DNA of 64,000 bases from Teichococcus aestuarii (GTDB taxonomy: Bacteria; Pseudomonadota; Alphaproteobacteria; Acetobacterales; Acetobacteraceae): assembly GCF_003116135.1 (NCBI RefSeq), contig NZ_PDOA01000008.1, forward strand, positions 62,001 to 126,000, given 5' to 3'. The position numbers and the translations under genes were made by a program. Of this stretch, positions 1 through 7,715 are shown one piece after another. Positions within the stretch are counted from its first letter, which is position 1. Each line of letters begins with the position of its first letter. The notes under the pieces are model-generated. The model made no database searches. It saw nothing but the letters and a program-made list of their open reading frames with translations, and had not been told where the DNA came from.

Positions 1-1021
1 AGGGGCGGATCAGCGCCTCGTAATGCGCCGCCGGCCGGCCCTCGCGGCCGAGTGCGACGATGGGCTGGTAGGCCAGGGAGAAGCGGCGGCCGGCGACGGC
101 GCGGCCGAGCGCCGCGCTGCGCCGGCCGGCGGCGGCGACGAAGCCGTGCAGCCCCTCCTCGAACCCCGCTCTTGCCAGGGCCGCGGCCCCCCCCTGCGCG
201 AAGGTGCCGAGCGCCAGACGCAGCGCGCGCACCGCCTGCGGCCCGCTCAGCCCGGCCGACTCGGGGTCCGCCAGCGGCAGGGTCTGGGCCGAGACGGCCG
301 CCCCCGACAGACCGGCGGCGCCGAGGATGGCCTGCAGCCGCTCCACCACCGCGCCGAGGCTGGCATCGCCGGCGGGGCCGAGCACGCCGAAGCGCCCCGG
401 CGCCAGCTGCGCCGCCACGCCATCCGGGCCGGCATGGTCGGCCAGGGCGGCGGCCACGTCGCGCGCCAGGGCGGGGCGGGGGGAGATCCGCCCGTCGGCG
501 CCGGAGAGTTCCATCAGCGACAGCACGGTGCCGGCCTCGCCCTCCCGCAATGTCGCCTCGGCGCGGCGGGCCAGCAGGCCGGGCTCGCCAGGGGCGGGAG
601 AAGGCGCCGGCGCAGGGCAGGGCTCCGCCGCCTGCGGCATGGCCATCGGCTCGGGCAGGGCGGTGAAGCACAGCGCCAGCCGCGCCCCGGGCAGGCGCAG
701 CCCGTTGAGCAGCTGGGGCGGATGTCCGGGGCAGGCCAGCCGCAGCACCAGCGGCGGCAGCCGGCCCTCGGCGGCCAGCCGCGCCAGGGCACCCTCCAGC
801 CCCGGGCGGTCTTCCGGCGCCACCAGGGCGCGCAGCGGCCCGCCCAGCGCCGCCGTGCCCAGCCGCGGCAGCAGCGTGCCCGCCAGGAAGGCGATCTGGC
901 CGCCGGGGTCGGTCTCCACCATCAGCCCGACGGCGGCGAAGGCGAAGGCGGCGAGGCGGTCGGGGCCGGCCTCGTCCGTGGCGGCGGAAGGCGGCGGCCG
1001 CAGCGCCGTCTCAGCCACCAC
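1..1021 (-). CDS. EAL-domain cyclic-di-GMP signalling protein (partial)
   Basis: The frame is open from GTG 1019-1021 to the window edge: 340 codons, C-terminus outside. Residues 1-100 look PAS-like (GLMVETDPGGQIAFLAG). A Pro/Ala-rich linker and a degenerate GGDEF-like middle follow. From residue 314 the start of an EAL phosphodiesterase domain is visible (FSLAYQPIVALG), with the signature YEAL at 334-337, where Glu335 is the metal-ligand Glu of this family. The family hydrolyses c-di-GMP to pGpG or acts as a c-di-GMP sensor; the remaining catalytic residues lie outside the window, so activity cannot be judged. The GTG overlaps the fliP stop by 11 bp, so it is probably translated as the last gene of the fliO-fliP unit. 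This suggests local control of motility by c-di-GMP (inference). The start is uncertain because GTG 1016-1018 is also possible. Confidence 0.85.
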   Translation of the reverse strand, partial: MVAETALRPPPSAATDEAGPDRLAAFAFAAVGLMVETDPGGQIAFLAGTLLPRLGTAALGGPLRALVAPEDRPGLEGALARLAAEGRLPPLVLRLACPGHPPQLLNGLRLPGARLALCFTALPEPMAMPQAAEPCPAPAPSPAPGEPGLLARRAEATLREGEAGTVLSLMELSGADGRISPRPALARDVAAALADHAGPDGVAAQLAPGRFGVLGPAGDASLGAVVERLQAILGAAGLSGAAVSAQTLPLADPESAGLSGPQAVRALRLALGTFAQGGAAALARAGFEEGLHGFVAAAGRRSAALGRAVAGRRFSLAYQPIVALGREGRPAAHYEALIRP

Positions 1022-1748
1022 CGGCGAAGCCCTGCACCAGGCTGCCCGAGACCAGCCGCCAGCCATCGACCATGACGAAGAACACCAGCTTGAAGGGCAG
1101 CGAGATGGTGGGGGGCGGCAGCATCATCATGCCGAGGCCCATCAGCACGCTGGCCACCACCAGGTCGATGATGAGGAAGGGCAGGAACAGCAGGAAGCCG
1201 ATCTCGAAGGCGCGGCGCAGCTCGCCCACCATGAAGGCGGGCACCAGGGCGCGCCAGGGCGTCTGCTCCGGCGCGGCCACCTCGGGCATGCGGCCAAGCT
1301 CCAGGAAGAGCGCGATGTCCTCATCCCGCGCATTGGCCAGCATGAAGCCGCGGAACGGCTCGGCGGCGGCGCGCAGCCCGGCCATCTCCTCGATCTGCCC
1401 GGCCGCCATGGGCTGCAGCCCCTGGCTCCAGGACTGCTCCAACACCGGCTGCATGACGAAGAAGGTGAGGAACAGCGACAGCCCGATCAGCACCGGGTTG
1501 GGCGGGATGCCGGGCGCGCCGAGGGCGCTGCGCAGCAGCGACAGCACGATGGCGATCCGCGCAAAGGCCGTGGCCATCACCAGCAGCGAGGGCGCCAGCG
1601 AGAGCAGGCCGATCAGCGCCGTGAGCTGCACGAGTCGCGCGGTGGCCCCGGCGCCGCCCGCCCCCAGGTCGAGATTGAGGCTCTGCGCCAGGGCCGGGAC
1701 CGGCAGCAGGGCGAGGGCAAGCGCCAGGAAGACGGCAAGGCGGCGCAT
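1011..1748 (-). CDS. fliP: Flagellar export gate protein FliP
   Basis: 245 residues, the normal FliP length. It forms the core pore of the flagellar type III export gate with FliQ and FliR in the inner membrane. A cleavable signal peptide is visible (residues 1-21, ending ALA-Q). Strong hydrophobic segments lie near 42-70, 85-105 and 185-215, and the conserved C-terminal block FMVGELRRAFEIGFLLFLPF begins near residue 170. The ATG overlaps the fliO stop (ATGA), and its own stop overlaps the downstream EAL gene. FliQ, FliR and FlhB, its partners, are encoded 15 kb away in the opposite-strand flagellar train, so the export gate is split between two operons. Confidence 0.97.
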   Translation of the reverse strand: MRRLAVFLALALALLPVPALAQSLNLDLGAGGAGATARLVQLTALIGLLSLAPSLLVMATAFARIAIVLSLLRSALGAPGIPPNPVLIGLSLFLTFFVMQPVLEQSWSQGLQPMAAGQIEEMAGLRAAAEPFRGFMLANARDEDIALFLELGRMPEVAAPEQTPWRALVPAFMVGELRRAFEIGFLLFLPFLIIDLVVASVLMGLGMMMLPPPTISLPFKLVFFVMVDGWRLVSGSLVQGFAGGG

Positions 1749-2056
1749 CAGCGTGGCTCCGCTGCGGCGCCGGCGCCGGCGCCGGGCGTGGCGCTGAGCA
1801 GCAGGTCCTGCGGGCCGCCGGTCAGCACCAGCAGCTCGCGCCCGTCGCAGCGCAGCAGCAGCAGGCGGCGGCGCGGGTCGATCGGCAGGCTCTCCAGCAG
1901 GGCCAGGCGGCGCGGCGCGGCGCCGCTCCCCCGGCGGCCGGCAGCCGCCAGGCCAGGCGCCAGGCCCAGGCGGCGCACCACCTGGCCGGCCAGCACGACC
2001 AGACCCAGCACCACCACCAGCGCCACCAGGGCACTCAGCGCCAACTCGGAGTTCAT
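1748..2056 (-). CDS. fliO: Flagellar protein FliO
   Basis: 102 residues from ATG 2054-2056, which has GGAGG upstream. The frame stays open further upstream, but the extension is Ala/Arg-rich and unlike FliO. There is one N-terminal transmembrane helix (about residues 5-25, LALSALVALVVVLGLVVLAG). The cytoplasmic domain contains the FliO-type pattern LLESLPIDPRRRLLLLRCDGRELLVL, given here only as a description of its position near residues 53-78. FliO assists assembly of the FliP ring. It is directly upstream of fliP with a 4-bp overlap. Low sequence conservation is usual for this family, so the call leans on position and topology. Confidence 0.85.
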   Translation of the reverse strand: MNSELALSALVALVVVLGLVVLAGQVVRRLGLAPGLAAAGRRGSGAAPRRLALLESLPIDPRRRLLLLRCDGRELLVLTGGPQDLLLSATPGAGAGAAAEPR

Positions 2057-2180
2057 CGCGGCACCGGCCTCCTGCCTCGCCCAGACCGCCCCGCGGAAGG
2101 GAGCCGGCGGGGCGGCCTTCTGCCGCGCCGCGGCTGCGGGACGGCGGGAAGGGAGCAAGAAGCCGTTGACGTGTTGTTAA

Positions 2181-2206
2181 CGGTTCTCGCGATCCGGAGA
2201 GAACCG
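2181..2206. terminator. Inverted repeat between FlgN-like gene and fliO
   Basis: A perfect 8-bp stem CGGTTCTC (2181-2188) and GAGAACCG (2199-2206) encloses a 10-nt loop. It lies just after the FlgN-like stop and about 125 bp before fliO. There is no clear T-run, so this is either a weak terminator between the two sub-operons or a protein site next to GTTAAC (2176-2181). Confidence 0.45.
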
Positions 2207-2216
2207 TCTCCCGCGC

Positions 2217-2606
2217 TCAGGCCCGCAGGGAGAGCGCCAGGGGTGCCGCGCCGGCAGTTCCCGCAGGGCCGTAGCCCTGCGTGGCGGACGCCGCCTGCCC
2301 GGCGGCGCGCGCCATGGTCTCGATCACCCGCGCCTGCACGGCCAGGGCCTGCTGCAGCATGGCGCGGTTGGCCTCGACACCCGCCCGCAGCCGGTCCACC
2401 AGCAGGGCGAGGTCGGCGGCCACCGGCCGCAGCGCCTCGGGCGGGATGGCGGCGCGGGCCGCCAGGAAGGCCTCCAGCGCCGCCTGCTTCGCCCCCCCCA
2501 GGGTGGCGGCGGCGGCGAGGTCGCGCGCCGCCAGGGCGCGGGTCTCGGCCTCCAGCGCCGCGGCCAGGTCCAGCGCGGCGCGCTCCAGCGTGGCGATGGC
2601 GCTCAT
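2217..2606 (-). CDS. FlgN-like flagellar export chaperone
   Basis: 129 residues from ATG 2604-2606, which overlaps the stop of the preceding rod-binding gene (ATGA). The frame extends upstream, but the extension is low-complexity Arg/Gly-rich. The protein is almost wholly alpha-helical and Ala/Leu/Glu-rich, with heptad-like spacing. This is as expected for FlgN, the cytoplasmic chaperone that delivers hook-associated proteins FlgK and FlgL to the export gate. No signal peptide or membrane segment is seen. The assignment rests on size, helical character and position at the end of the flgF-flgI train; another flagellar chaperone is possible. Confidence 0.6.
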   Translation of the reverse strand: MSAIATLERAALDLAAALEAETRALAARDLAAAATLGGAKQAALEAFLAARAAIPPEALRPVAADLALLVDRLRAGVEANRAMLQQALAVQARVIETMARAAGQAASATQGYGPAGTAGAAPLALSLRA

Positions 2607-2962
2607 CGGCCGCTGCCTCCCGCCGGGGCCTGCGGCCCGAGCTGGGAACCGACCTGCGGGCCGGCCTGTGCCTCCGCCTGCAGGCGCTGCATCTCGGCCA
2701 GCACCGCGGCGCCGAGTCCCACGCCGCCGGCCTTGGCCATGGCGCGGCCGAACTGCTCCACCAGCATCGGGCGCCACTGCGCCTCGGCATTGCCGCCGCC
2801 GAAAGGGCCGTCGGTTGCCAGGGTCTCGAACATCGGCTGCAGCAGGGCGCCGAGCACCTGGGCCTCGAAGGCCTCGGCGGCGCGGCGCTGCGCCGCCTCG
2901 GTGCCGCCGCGCGGCGCGGCGGGCGCGGCGAGCGGCGACAGGGCGGGGAGGGGCTGGGTCAT
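2603..2962 (-). CDS. FlgJ-type rod-binding protein
   Basis: 119 residues from ATG 2960-2962, chosen for the GGGAGA 5 bp upstream. A GTG at 2987-2989, overlapping flgI, would give 128 residues. It matches the short FlgJ N-terminal (Rod-binding) domain of alphaproteobacteria: a helical core with AEAFEAQVLGALLQPMFETL near 28-47, then FGGGNAEAQWRPMLVEQFGR, where the W-x-x-M-L-x-E-Q/Y block is typical. It has no muramidase domain. It caps or chaperones rod assembly in the periplasm. It sits downstream of flgI, its usual neighbour. Confidence 0.8.
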   Translation of the reverse strand: MTQPLPALSPLAAPAAPRGGTEAAQRRAAEAFEAQVLGALLQPMFETLATDGPFGGGNAEAQWRPMLVEQFGRAMAKAGGVGLGAAVLAEMQRLQAEAQAGPQVGSQLGPQAPAGGSGR

Positions 2963-2985
2963 GCGGTCTCCCATGGCGGTGTGGC

Positions 2986-4113
2986 TCACCGGACCTCCAG
3001 ATCGGCCTGGAGGGCGCCGGCGGCCTTGATGGTCTGCAGGATGGAAATCATGTCGCGCGGGCCGATGCCGAGGTTGTTCAGCCCGCGCACCAGCTCGTCG
3101 AGCGAGACGCCGCCGCGCAGCACGCTGAGCCGGCGCTCGGACTGGTCGTCGATCTCGATGCCGGTGCGCGGCACCACCACCGTCTCGCCGTTGGAGAGCG
3201 GCCCGGGCTGGCTCACCTGCGGCGCCTCGGTGACGCGGATGGCGAGGTTGCCCTGGGCGATGGCGACCGTGCTGATGCGCACATCCGCCCCCATGACGAT
3301 GGTGCCGGAGGCTTCCTCGATCACCACCCGCGCGCGCTGGTCGGGCTCGACGCGGAGCTGCTCGATCTCGGTCGCGAACCCCACCGGGTCCCGCCCCGCG
3401 AGGGAGACGACGACGGTGCGCGGATCCGTCGCGCTGGCCGCGCCGGCGCCGGCCAGGCGGTTGATGGCGTTGGCGATGCGGCGGGCCGTGGTCAGGTCCG
3501 GGTTGCGGAGCGAGAGGCGGAGCTGGGACTTGCCGGCGAAGGCATAGGGCACCTCGCGCTCGACGATGGCGCCGTTGGCGATGCGCCCCGAGGTCGGCAC
3601 CCCGCGCGTGACGGAGCTGGCGGCGCCCCGCGCGGCGATGGCGCCGGTGGCCAGCGCGCCCTGCGCCACGGCATAGACCTCGCCATCGGCGCCGAGCAGC
3701 GGCGTCACCACCAGCATGCCGCCGGTGAGGTTGGTGGCGTCGCCCAGCGCCGAGACGGTGATGTCGATGCGCGTGCCGGTGCGCATGAAGGGCGGCAGGT
3801 TCGCCGTCACCATCACCGCCGCCACGTTGCGCGTGTCGAGCTGCCGCTCCTGGTCGCGCGTGTTGACGCCGAGCCGCTCCAGCATGCCGATCAGCGATTG
3901 CCGGGTGAAGACGGCGGTGCGCAGCCGGTCCCCCGTGCCGTTCAGCCCGACCACGAGCCCGTAGCCGACGAGCTGGTTGTCGCGCACGCCCTCGATGTCG
4001 GCGATGTCCTTGACGCGCATGCCGAAGCCGGCGCCGCGCTGGGCCAGGGCGGGCGCGGCGGCGAGGAAGGCCAGCAGCAGGAGCAGGAGAAGCGTGGGGG
4101 CGAGGCGGCGCAT
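2986..4113 (-). CDS. flgI: Flagellar P-ring protein FlgI
   Basis: 375 residues from ATG 4111-4113; an in-frame GTG one codon earlier is less likely. A signal peptide occupies residues 1-24 (LLLLLLLAFLAAAPALAQ). The mature protein starts with the FlgI signature RVKDIADIEGVRDNQLVGYGLVVGLNGTGD (described, about residues 33-62), followed by LDTRNVAAVMVTANLPPF and the C-terminal GISLDEL-like block. It forms the periplasmic P ring that bushes the rod. It lies between flgH and the rod-binding gene, the usual alphaproteobacterial order. Confidence 0.97.
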   Translation of the reverse strand: MRRLAPTLLLLLLLAFLAAAPALAQRGAGFGMRVKDIADIEGVRDNQLVGYGLVVGLNGTGDRLRTAVFTRQSLIGMLERLGVNTRDQERQLDTRNVAAVMVTANLPPFMRTGTRIDITVSALGDATNLTGGMLVVTPLLGADGEVYAVAQGALATGAIAARGAASSVTRGVPTSGRIANGAIVEREVPYAFAGKSQLRLSLRNPDLTTARRIANAINRLAGAGAASATDPRTVVVSLAGRDPVGFATEIEQLRVEPDQRARVVIEEASGTIVMGADVRISTVAIAQGNLAIRVTEAPQVSQPGPLSNGETVVVPRTGIEIDDQSERRLSVLRGGVSLDELVRGLNNLGIGPRDMISILQTIKAAGALQADLEVR

Positions 4114-4124
4114 CACGGGGCGCC

Positions 4125-4850
4125 TCAGAACGGCAGCACGATGTCGAGGAACTGCTGGCCGTAGCGCGGCGTCTGCACGTCGCTCACCGTGCCGCGGCCG
4201 CCATAGGCGATGCGCGCCTCGGCCAGCCGGTCGTGCCGCACCGTGTTGTCGCTGCCGATGTCCTGCGGGCGGGCAATGCCGCTCACCTGCAATTCGCGCA
4301 GCTCGTGGTTCACCCGCACCTGCTGGCGGCCGGCCACCACCAGGTTGCCGTTGGGCAGCATCTGCACCACCGTCGCGGCGACGCGCAGCGTGACGCTCTC
4401 CGTCCGGTCGATGGACCCCTCGCCGCGGCTGACCGAGCCGCTCTCGGCGGTCAGCAGGTTGCCGCCGGCGGCGGCGCCGGGCAGCCGGGTCTGGTAGCCG
4501 AACAGGCGCGGCAGGCCGAGATCCTCGCTGTTGGTGCGGCTGCGCTCGGTGCTGTTCTCCAGCCGCGCGCGGTCCTGGATCTGCACCAGCAGCGTGACGA
4601 GGTCGCCCACCTGGGCGGCGCGCTGGTCGCGCAGGAAGGTGCGGCTGCCGGGGCGCCAGAGGCTGTTGCCCTCGGCCACCGGCGCGGCGGGGGGCGGCAT
4701 CGGCATCGAGATCTGCCGCCAGGCCGGCGCGGCGGTCGGGCTTTCCATCGGCGCCATCTCGGGCGCGCGGCCGATCTCGGAGAGGCGCGAGAAATTGTCG
4801 CAGGCGGCGAGGCCGAGCAGCAGCGGCAGCAGGCGGAGGGAGCGGGACAT
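4125..4850 (-). CDS. flgH: Flagellar L-ring lipoprotein FlgH
   Basis: 241 residues. A lipoprotein signal is visible: MSRSLRLLPL then lipobox LGLAAC with Cys17 as the lipidated residue. The middle carries the FlgH blocks SLWRPGSRTFLRDQRA and VGDLVTLLVQIQDRA, followed by the long conserved C-terminal half with MLPNGNLVVAGRQQVRVN and the terminal GQQFLDIVLPF. It forms the outer-membrane L ring. Only 11 bp separate it from flgI, so the two are co-transcribed. Confidence 0.97.
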   Translation of the reverse strand: MSRSLRLLPLLLGLAACDNFSRLSEIGRAPEMAPMESPTAAPAWRQISMPMPPPAAPVAEGNSLWRPGSRTFLRDQRAAQVGDLVTLLVQIQDRARLENSTERSRTNSEDLGLPRLFGYQTRLPGAAAGGNLLTAESGSVSRGEGSIDRTESVTLRVAATVVQMLPNGNLVVAGRQQVRVNHELRELQVSGIARPQDIGSDNTVRHDRLAEARIAYGGRGTVSDVQTPRYGQQFLDIVLPF

Positions 4851-4902
4851 GACCAGGATTTTTCCGGTGCAGATTCAGGGGGCGGCGTCGGGTTCGGGCG
4901 CG

Positions 4903-5892
4903 TCAGGGCCAGGCGGCGCGGCGGGGCGGCACGGCGGCGGTCGGGGCGGGCAGGGGGCCGAGGGCACGGGCGCGGTCCGGGCCCAGCACCTCGGCCAGCA
5001 CCGTGGCGCCGGTCGCCAGGTTCAGCACGGTGATCGTGGCGCCCGGCGCGCCATCCTCCAGCGCGCGGCCCTGCACGGTGATGGACAGGCCCGGGGCGTC
5101 GTGCAGCAGCAGCACGGGCGCGTCCTTTCGCAGCGCCGGCGGCGGCGCGAGATCGGCCAGCGGCACGGGCTGGCCGGCGCGCAGCGCCCGCTCCAGCCGC
5201 AGCCCCGCCACGGCCTCGACGCGCTCGGCCATGCCGGGGCGCACCTTTTCGGCCGGCAGGCGCTGGGGGCGCAGGTCGCGCGCCGAGAGCACCTCGCCGG
5301 CCCGCAGCGGCCGGGTGGCCACCACCACACCGCGCATGGCCAGCACGCGGCCGGCGAGCCGCTGGCGCAGCGTCGCCATGCCATCCGCCAGCACCACCAG
5401 CGTGGCGGCGAAGCGCTGGCCGGCGGCATCGTACTCCACCGCCTCCAGCGCCAGGCGCGGCGCCTCGCCGCCGGCGGGCACCATGGGCGGCTGGTAGCCC
5501 GGCAGGTCGATGTCGAGGGAAGGGTCGGCGCCGCGCGTGGCCAGCTCGGCGCGCAGCACCGCCTCCACCTCCTCCAGCGCCAGCGGGCGGCCGGGGCGCT
5601 CCACCACCACGCGCTCGTCGCCGGCGAGCGGGGTCCAGCCCAGCCCGTAGTCGCGTGCGATGACGGCGAGCTGCGATGCCTCCACCACGAAGCGCCGTCC
5701 CGGTGCGGGGGCGGGGCCGAGCGGCTGGCCGGCGCGCGGGCCCGCCTCCTCGAACAGGTCGCCCAGCGTCACCGTGCCGCCCTCCACCAGCGCCAGCGGG
5801 CGCGGCTGCGGCACGCCCTGTCCCCGCGCGGGCAGCGGCGCGGCGAGCAGCAGCAGGGCCAGGGCAGGGGCCAGGGCGGCGGCGCGGCGCAT
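4903..5892 (-). CDS. flgA: P-ring assembly chaperone FlgA
   Basis: 329 residues, longer than the roughly 220 of enteric FlgA but typical of the extended alphaproteobacterial form. A signal peptide is seen at residues 1-24. The C-terminal third is a SAF domain: ATRPLRAGEVLSARDL near 209-224, then the DAPVLLLHDAPGLSITVQGRAL region (described, about 276-297). FlgA is the periplasmic chaperone for P-ring assembly around FlgI. Its ATG overlaps the flgG stop (ATGA), and 52 bp separate it from flgH. Confidence 0.93.
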   Translation of the reverse strand: MRRAAALAPALALLLLAAPLPARGQGVPQPRPLALVEGGTVTLGDLFEEAGPRAGQPLGPAPAPGRRFVVEASQLAVIARDYGLGWTPLAGDERVVVERPGRPLALEEVEAVLRAELATRGADPSLDIDLPGYQPPMVPAGGEAPRLALEAVEYDAAGQRFAATLVVLADGMATLRQRLAGRVLAMRGVVVATRPLRAGEVLSARDLRPQRLPAEKVRPGMAERVEAVAGLRLERALRAGQPVPLADLAPPPALRKDAPVLLLHDAPGLSITVQGRALEDGAPGATITVLNLATGATVLAEVLGPDRARALGPLPAPTAAVPPRRAAWP

Positions 5893-6677
5893 CAGCGCAG
5901 CCGGGTCAGCGTCGAGAGCATCTCGTCGCTGGTGGTGATGACCTTGCTGTTCATCTCGTAGGCGCGCTGCGCGGTGATCAGGTTGGTGATCTCCTGCACC
6001 ACGTTGACGTTCGAGGTCTCGATGAAGCCCTGCAGCACCTGGCCGTAGCCCACCGCGCCGGCGGCGCCGAGCTGCGCCTCGCCGGAGGCGGGGGTGGCGA
6101 GGAACAGGTTGTCGCCCGTCGCCTCCAGCCCGCCCTCGTTGGGGAAGATGGCGAGCTGGACCTGGCCGACATTCTGCGGCTCCACCTGCCCGTCCAGCTT
6201 GGCCAGCACCTCGCCGGCGGCGTTGATCGTCACGTCGCGCGCGGCGGCGGGCACCGCGATGCCCTGGCCCACCGGGAAGCCGTCCGGCGTGACGATGATG
6301 CCCTCCGGCGAGAGGGCGAAGGTGCCGGCGCGGGTATAGGCCGTCTCGCCCGAGGGGAGCTGCACGGGAAAGTAGCCATTGCCGCGGATGGCGAGGTCGA
6401 AGCGGTTCTCGGTCTGCGACAGGTTGCCCTGCTCGCTGATGCGGTAGATGGCGCCGGTGCGCACGCCGAGGCCGAGCTGCGCGCCGGCGGGCAGCACCGT
6501 GCCCTGCTCGCTGCTCTGCGTGCCGGTGCGGCGCAGGTTCTGGTAGATCAGGTCCTGGAACTCGGCGCGGCGGCGCTTGTAGCCCGTCGTGCTCATGTTC
6601 GCGATGTTGTTCGAGATCACCTCGACATTGGTCTGCTGCGCGAGCATGCCCGTGCCGGCGACGTGGAGGCTACGCAT
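5892..6677 (-). CDS. flgG: Flagellar distal rod protein FlgG
   Basis: 261 residues, the standard FlgG length. The N-terminus MRSLHVAGTGMLAQQTNVEV continues into the rod/hook-family motif NNIANMSTTGYKR. Residues 115-150 include the GSVLPAG-like rod insertion and NGYFPVQLPSGE. The C-terminus carries SNVNVVQEITNLITAQRAYE followed by NSKVI, the conserved helix of the rod family. It builds the distal rod through the P and L rings. There are 82 bp to flgF, filled by a 26-bp repeat. A GGAGAAGG ribosome-binding site lies just upstream. Confidence 0.98.
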   Translation of the reverse strand: MRSLHVAGTGMLAQQTNVEVISNNIANMSTTGYKRRRAEFQDLIYQNLRRTGTQSSEQGTVLPAGAQLGLGVRTGAIYRISEQGNLSQTENRFDLAIRGNGYFPVQLPSGETAYTRAGTFALSPEGIIVTPDGFPVGQGIAVPAAARDVTINAAGEVLAKLDGQVEPQNVGQVQLAIFPNEGGLEATGDNLFLATPASGEAQLGAAGAVGYGQVLQGFIETSNVNVVQEITNLITAQRAYEMNSKVITTSDEMLSTLTRLR

Positions 6678-6712
6678 GGTCGTTTTCCTTCTCCGGTGGG
6701 CTGCTGTTCAGC

Positions 6713-6780
6713 GGCGGCGCGGGATGCGCGTGGTCATTGGCGGCGCAGGACGCGCGTGATCATCGGCGGCGCAGGATGCG
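6713..6780. repeat. 26-bp tandem repeat at the flgF 3' end
   Basis: Three adjacent units start at 6713, 6739 and 6765, each beginning GGCGGCGC(A/G)GGA. Units 1 and 2 match over nearly all 26 bp. Unit 3 is the last codons of flgF and diverges after 16 bp. Units 1 and 2 therefore look like duplications of the flgF tail that now fill the flgF-flgG gap. Confidence 0.8.
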
Positions 6781-7500
6781 CTCGACGGCGCTCTGCACCC
6801 GCTCGCCTTCCTTCTCGGCGAACTGGGCGGCGAACTGGAACTCGCGCAGCTCGGCGGTCAGCCGCGTCAGCTCCAGCACGGGCCTGACATTGCTGCCCTC
6901 CACCGCGCCCTGCACCACGGCCGCGCGCTCCACCGGCTGCGGCGCCGCCTCGGGCGGCGCGACGTAGAGCCGGTCGCCCTCCGCCTGGAGGAGCTGCGGG
7001 TTGGCGAAGTTGACGACGCGCAGCCGCCCCACCGGCCCGGCCTCGGTGGCCAGCGTGCCGTCACCGGCGATCTCGATGCGCGCCGCGCCCTGCGGGATCA
7101 CCAGCGGCGCGCCCTCGGCATCCAGCACGGCGTGGCCGGCGGCATCCACCACGCCGCCCTCGGGCGAGAGGGCGAAGCGGCCGGCGCGGGTGTAGCGCTC
7201 GCCATCCGGCGTCTGCACGGCGAAGAAGCCTTCGCCGGTCAGCGCCAGGTCCAGCGGGTTGCCGGTCGTCTGCAGCGGCCCGGGCGAGAAGTCCCGCCAG
7301 GTGGCGCGGTCCTGCGCGAAGGCGACGGGGCGGCCGCCCAGCGCGCCGGCGCCGTCCCGCCCGGCCAGCTGGGTCGCGAACACCGTCTGGCTCGCCTTGA
7401 AGGCGGGCGTGTCGGCATTCGCCACGTTGGCGGCGAGCCCATCCGTCGCCCGCCGCTGCGCGGCGAGGCGGGAGAGGACGATGTAGCCCGGCATGTCCAT
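6760..7500 (-). CDS. flgF: Flagellar proximal rod protein FlgF
   Basis: 246 residues from ATG 7498-7500, with AGGAG 10 bp upstream. The frame runs further upstream, but this start gives the family N-terminus MDMPGYIVLSRLAAQRRATD and falls just downstream of the sigma-54 promoter. The rod/hook motif ANVANADTPAFK is at about 27-38, the middle GEGFFAVQTPDGERYTRAG is clear, and the C-terminal helix GSNVRPVLELTRLTAELREF is present. It is a proximal rod component and the first gene of the minus-strand flagellar train. Confidence 0.93.
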   Translation of the reverse strand: MDMPGYIVLSRLAAQRRATDGLAANVANADTPAFKASQTVFATQLAGRDGAGALGGRPVAFAQDRATWRDFSPGPLQTTGNPLDLALTGEGFFAVQTPDGERYTRAGRFALSPEGGVVDAAGHAVLDAEGAPLVIPQGAARIEIAGDGTLATEAGPVGRLRVVNFANPQLLQAEGDRLYVAPPEAAPQPVERAAVVQGAVEGSNVRPVLELTRLTAELREFQFAAQFAEKEGERVQSAVERILRRR

Positions 7501-7538
7501 CGTGGCGCGGCTCCTGCGGTTCGGCCGGTCCGGGCTCC

Positions 7539-7553
7539 GCAAGCGGCGTGCCA
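7539..7553 (-). promoter_or_regulatory. Sigma-54 (-24/-12) promoter for flgF
   Basis: Read on the minus strand, the element is TGGCAC-GCCGC-TTGC, an exact match to the sigma-54 consensus with GG and GC ten bases apart. The predicted start site is near 7527, about 27 bp before the flgF ATG. Sigma-54 promoters need an AAA+ enhancer-binding activator, which in alphaproteobacterial flagellar systems is typically FlbD. Confidence 0.85.
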
Positions 7554-7616
7554 GGGGCGGCATCGGCGCGGGGCGGCCTGGAAAGAGGCCTGCCGCGCCG
7601 ATGCAGAGGGCTACCG

Positions 7617-7652
7617 GGCAATTGTTGCCAGGAAGTTGAGGCAATTTTTGCC
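7617..7652. promoter_or_regulatory. Twin GGCAA-N3-TTGCC operators
   Basis: Two perfect palindromes, GGCAATTGTTGCC (7617-7629) and GGCAATTTTTGCC (7640-7652), lie 23 bp apart centre to centre, about two helical turns. They are 77-112 bp upstream of the flgF sigma-54 element and 64-99 bp upstream of the fliL ATG. From memory they resemble the ftr enhancer sites of Caulobacter FlbD. That identity is inferred. Confidence 0.75.
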
Positions 7653-7715
7653 GGGCAAGGAGCCGTTAACAGGTGCCCGCTAATCCCCGCTGCATTCCAG
7701 GATGGAGTGGGCGCC

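Noticed and set aside
7645-7700. A sigma-54 promoter facing fliL
   Set aside because: No GG-N10-GC with recognisable TGGCA/TTGC blocks was found on the plus strand between the palindromes and the fliL start.
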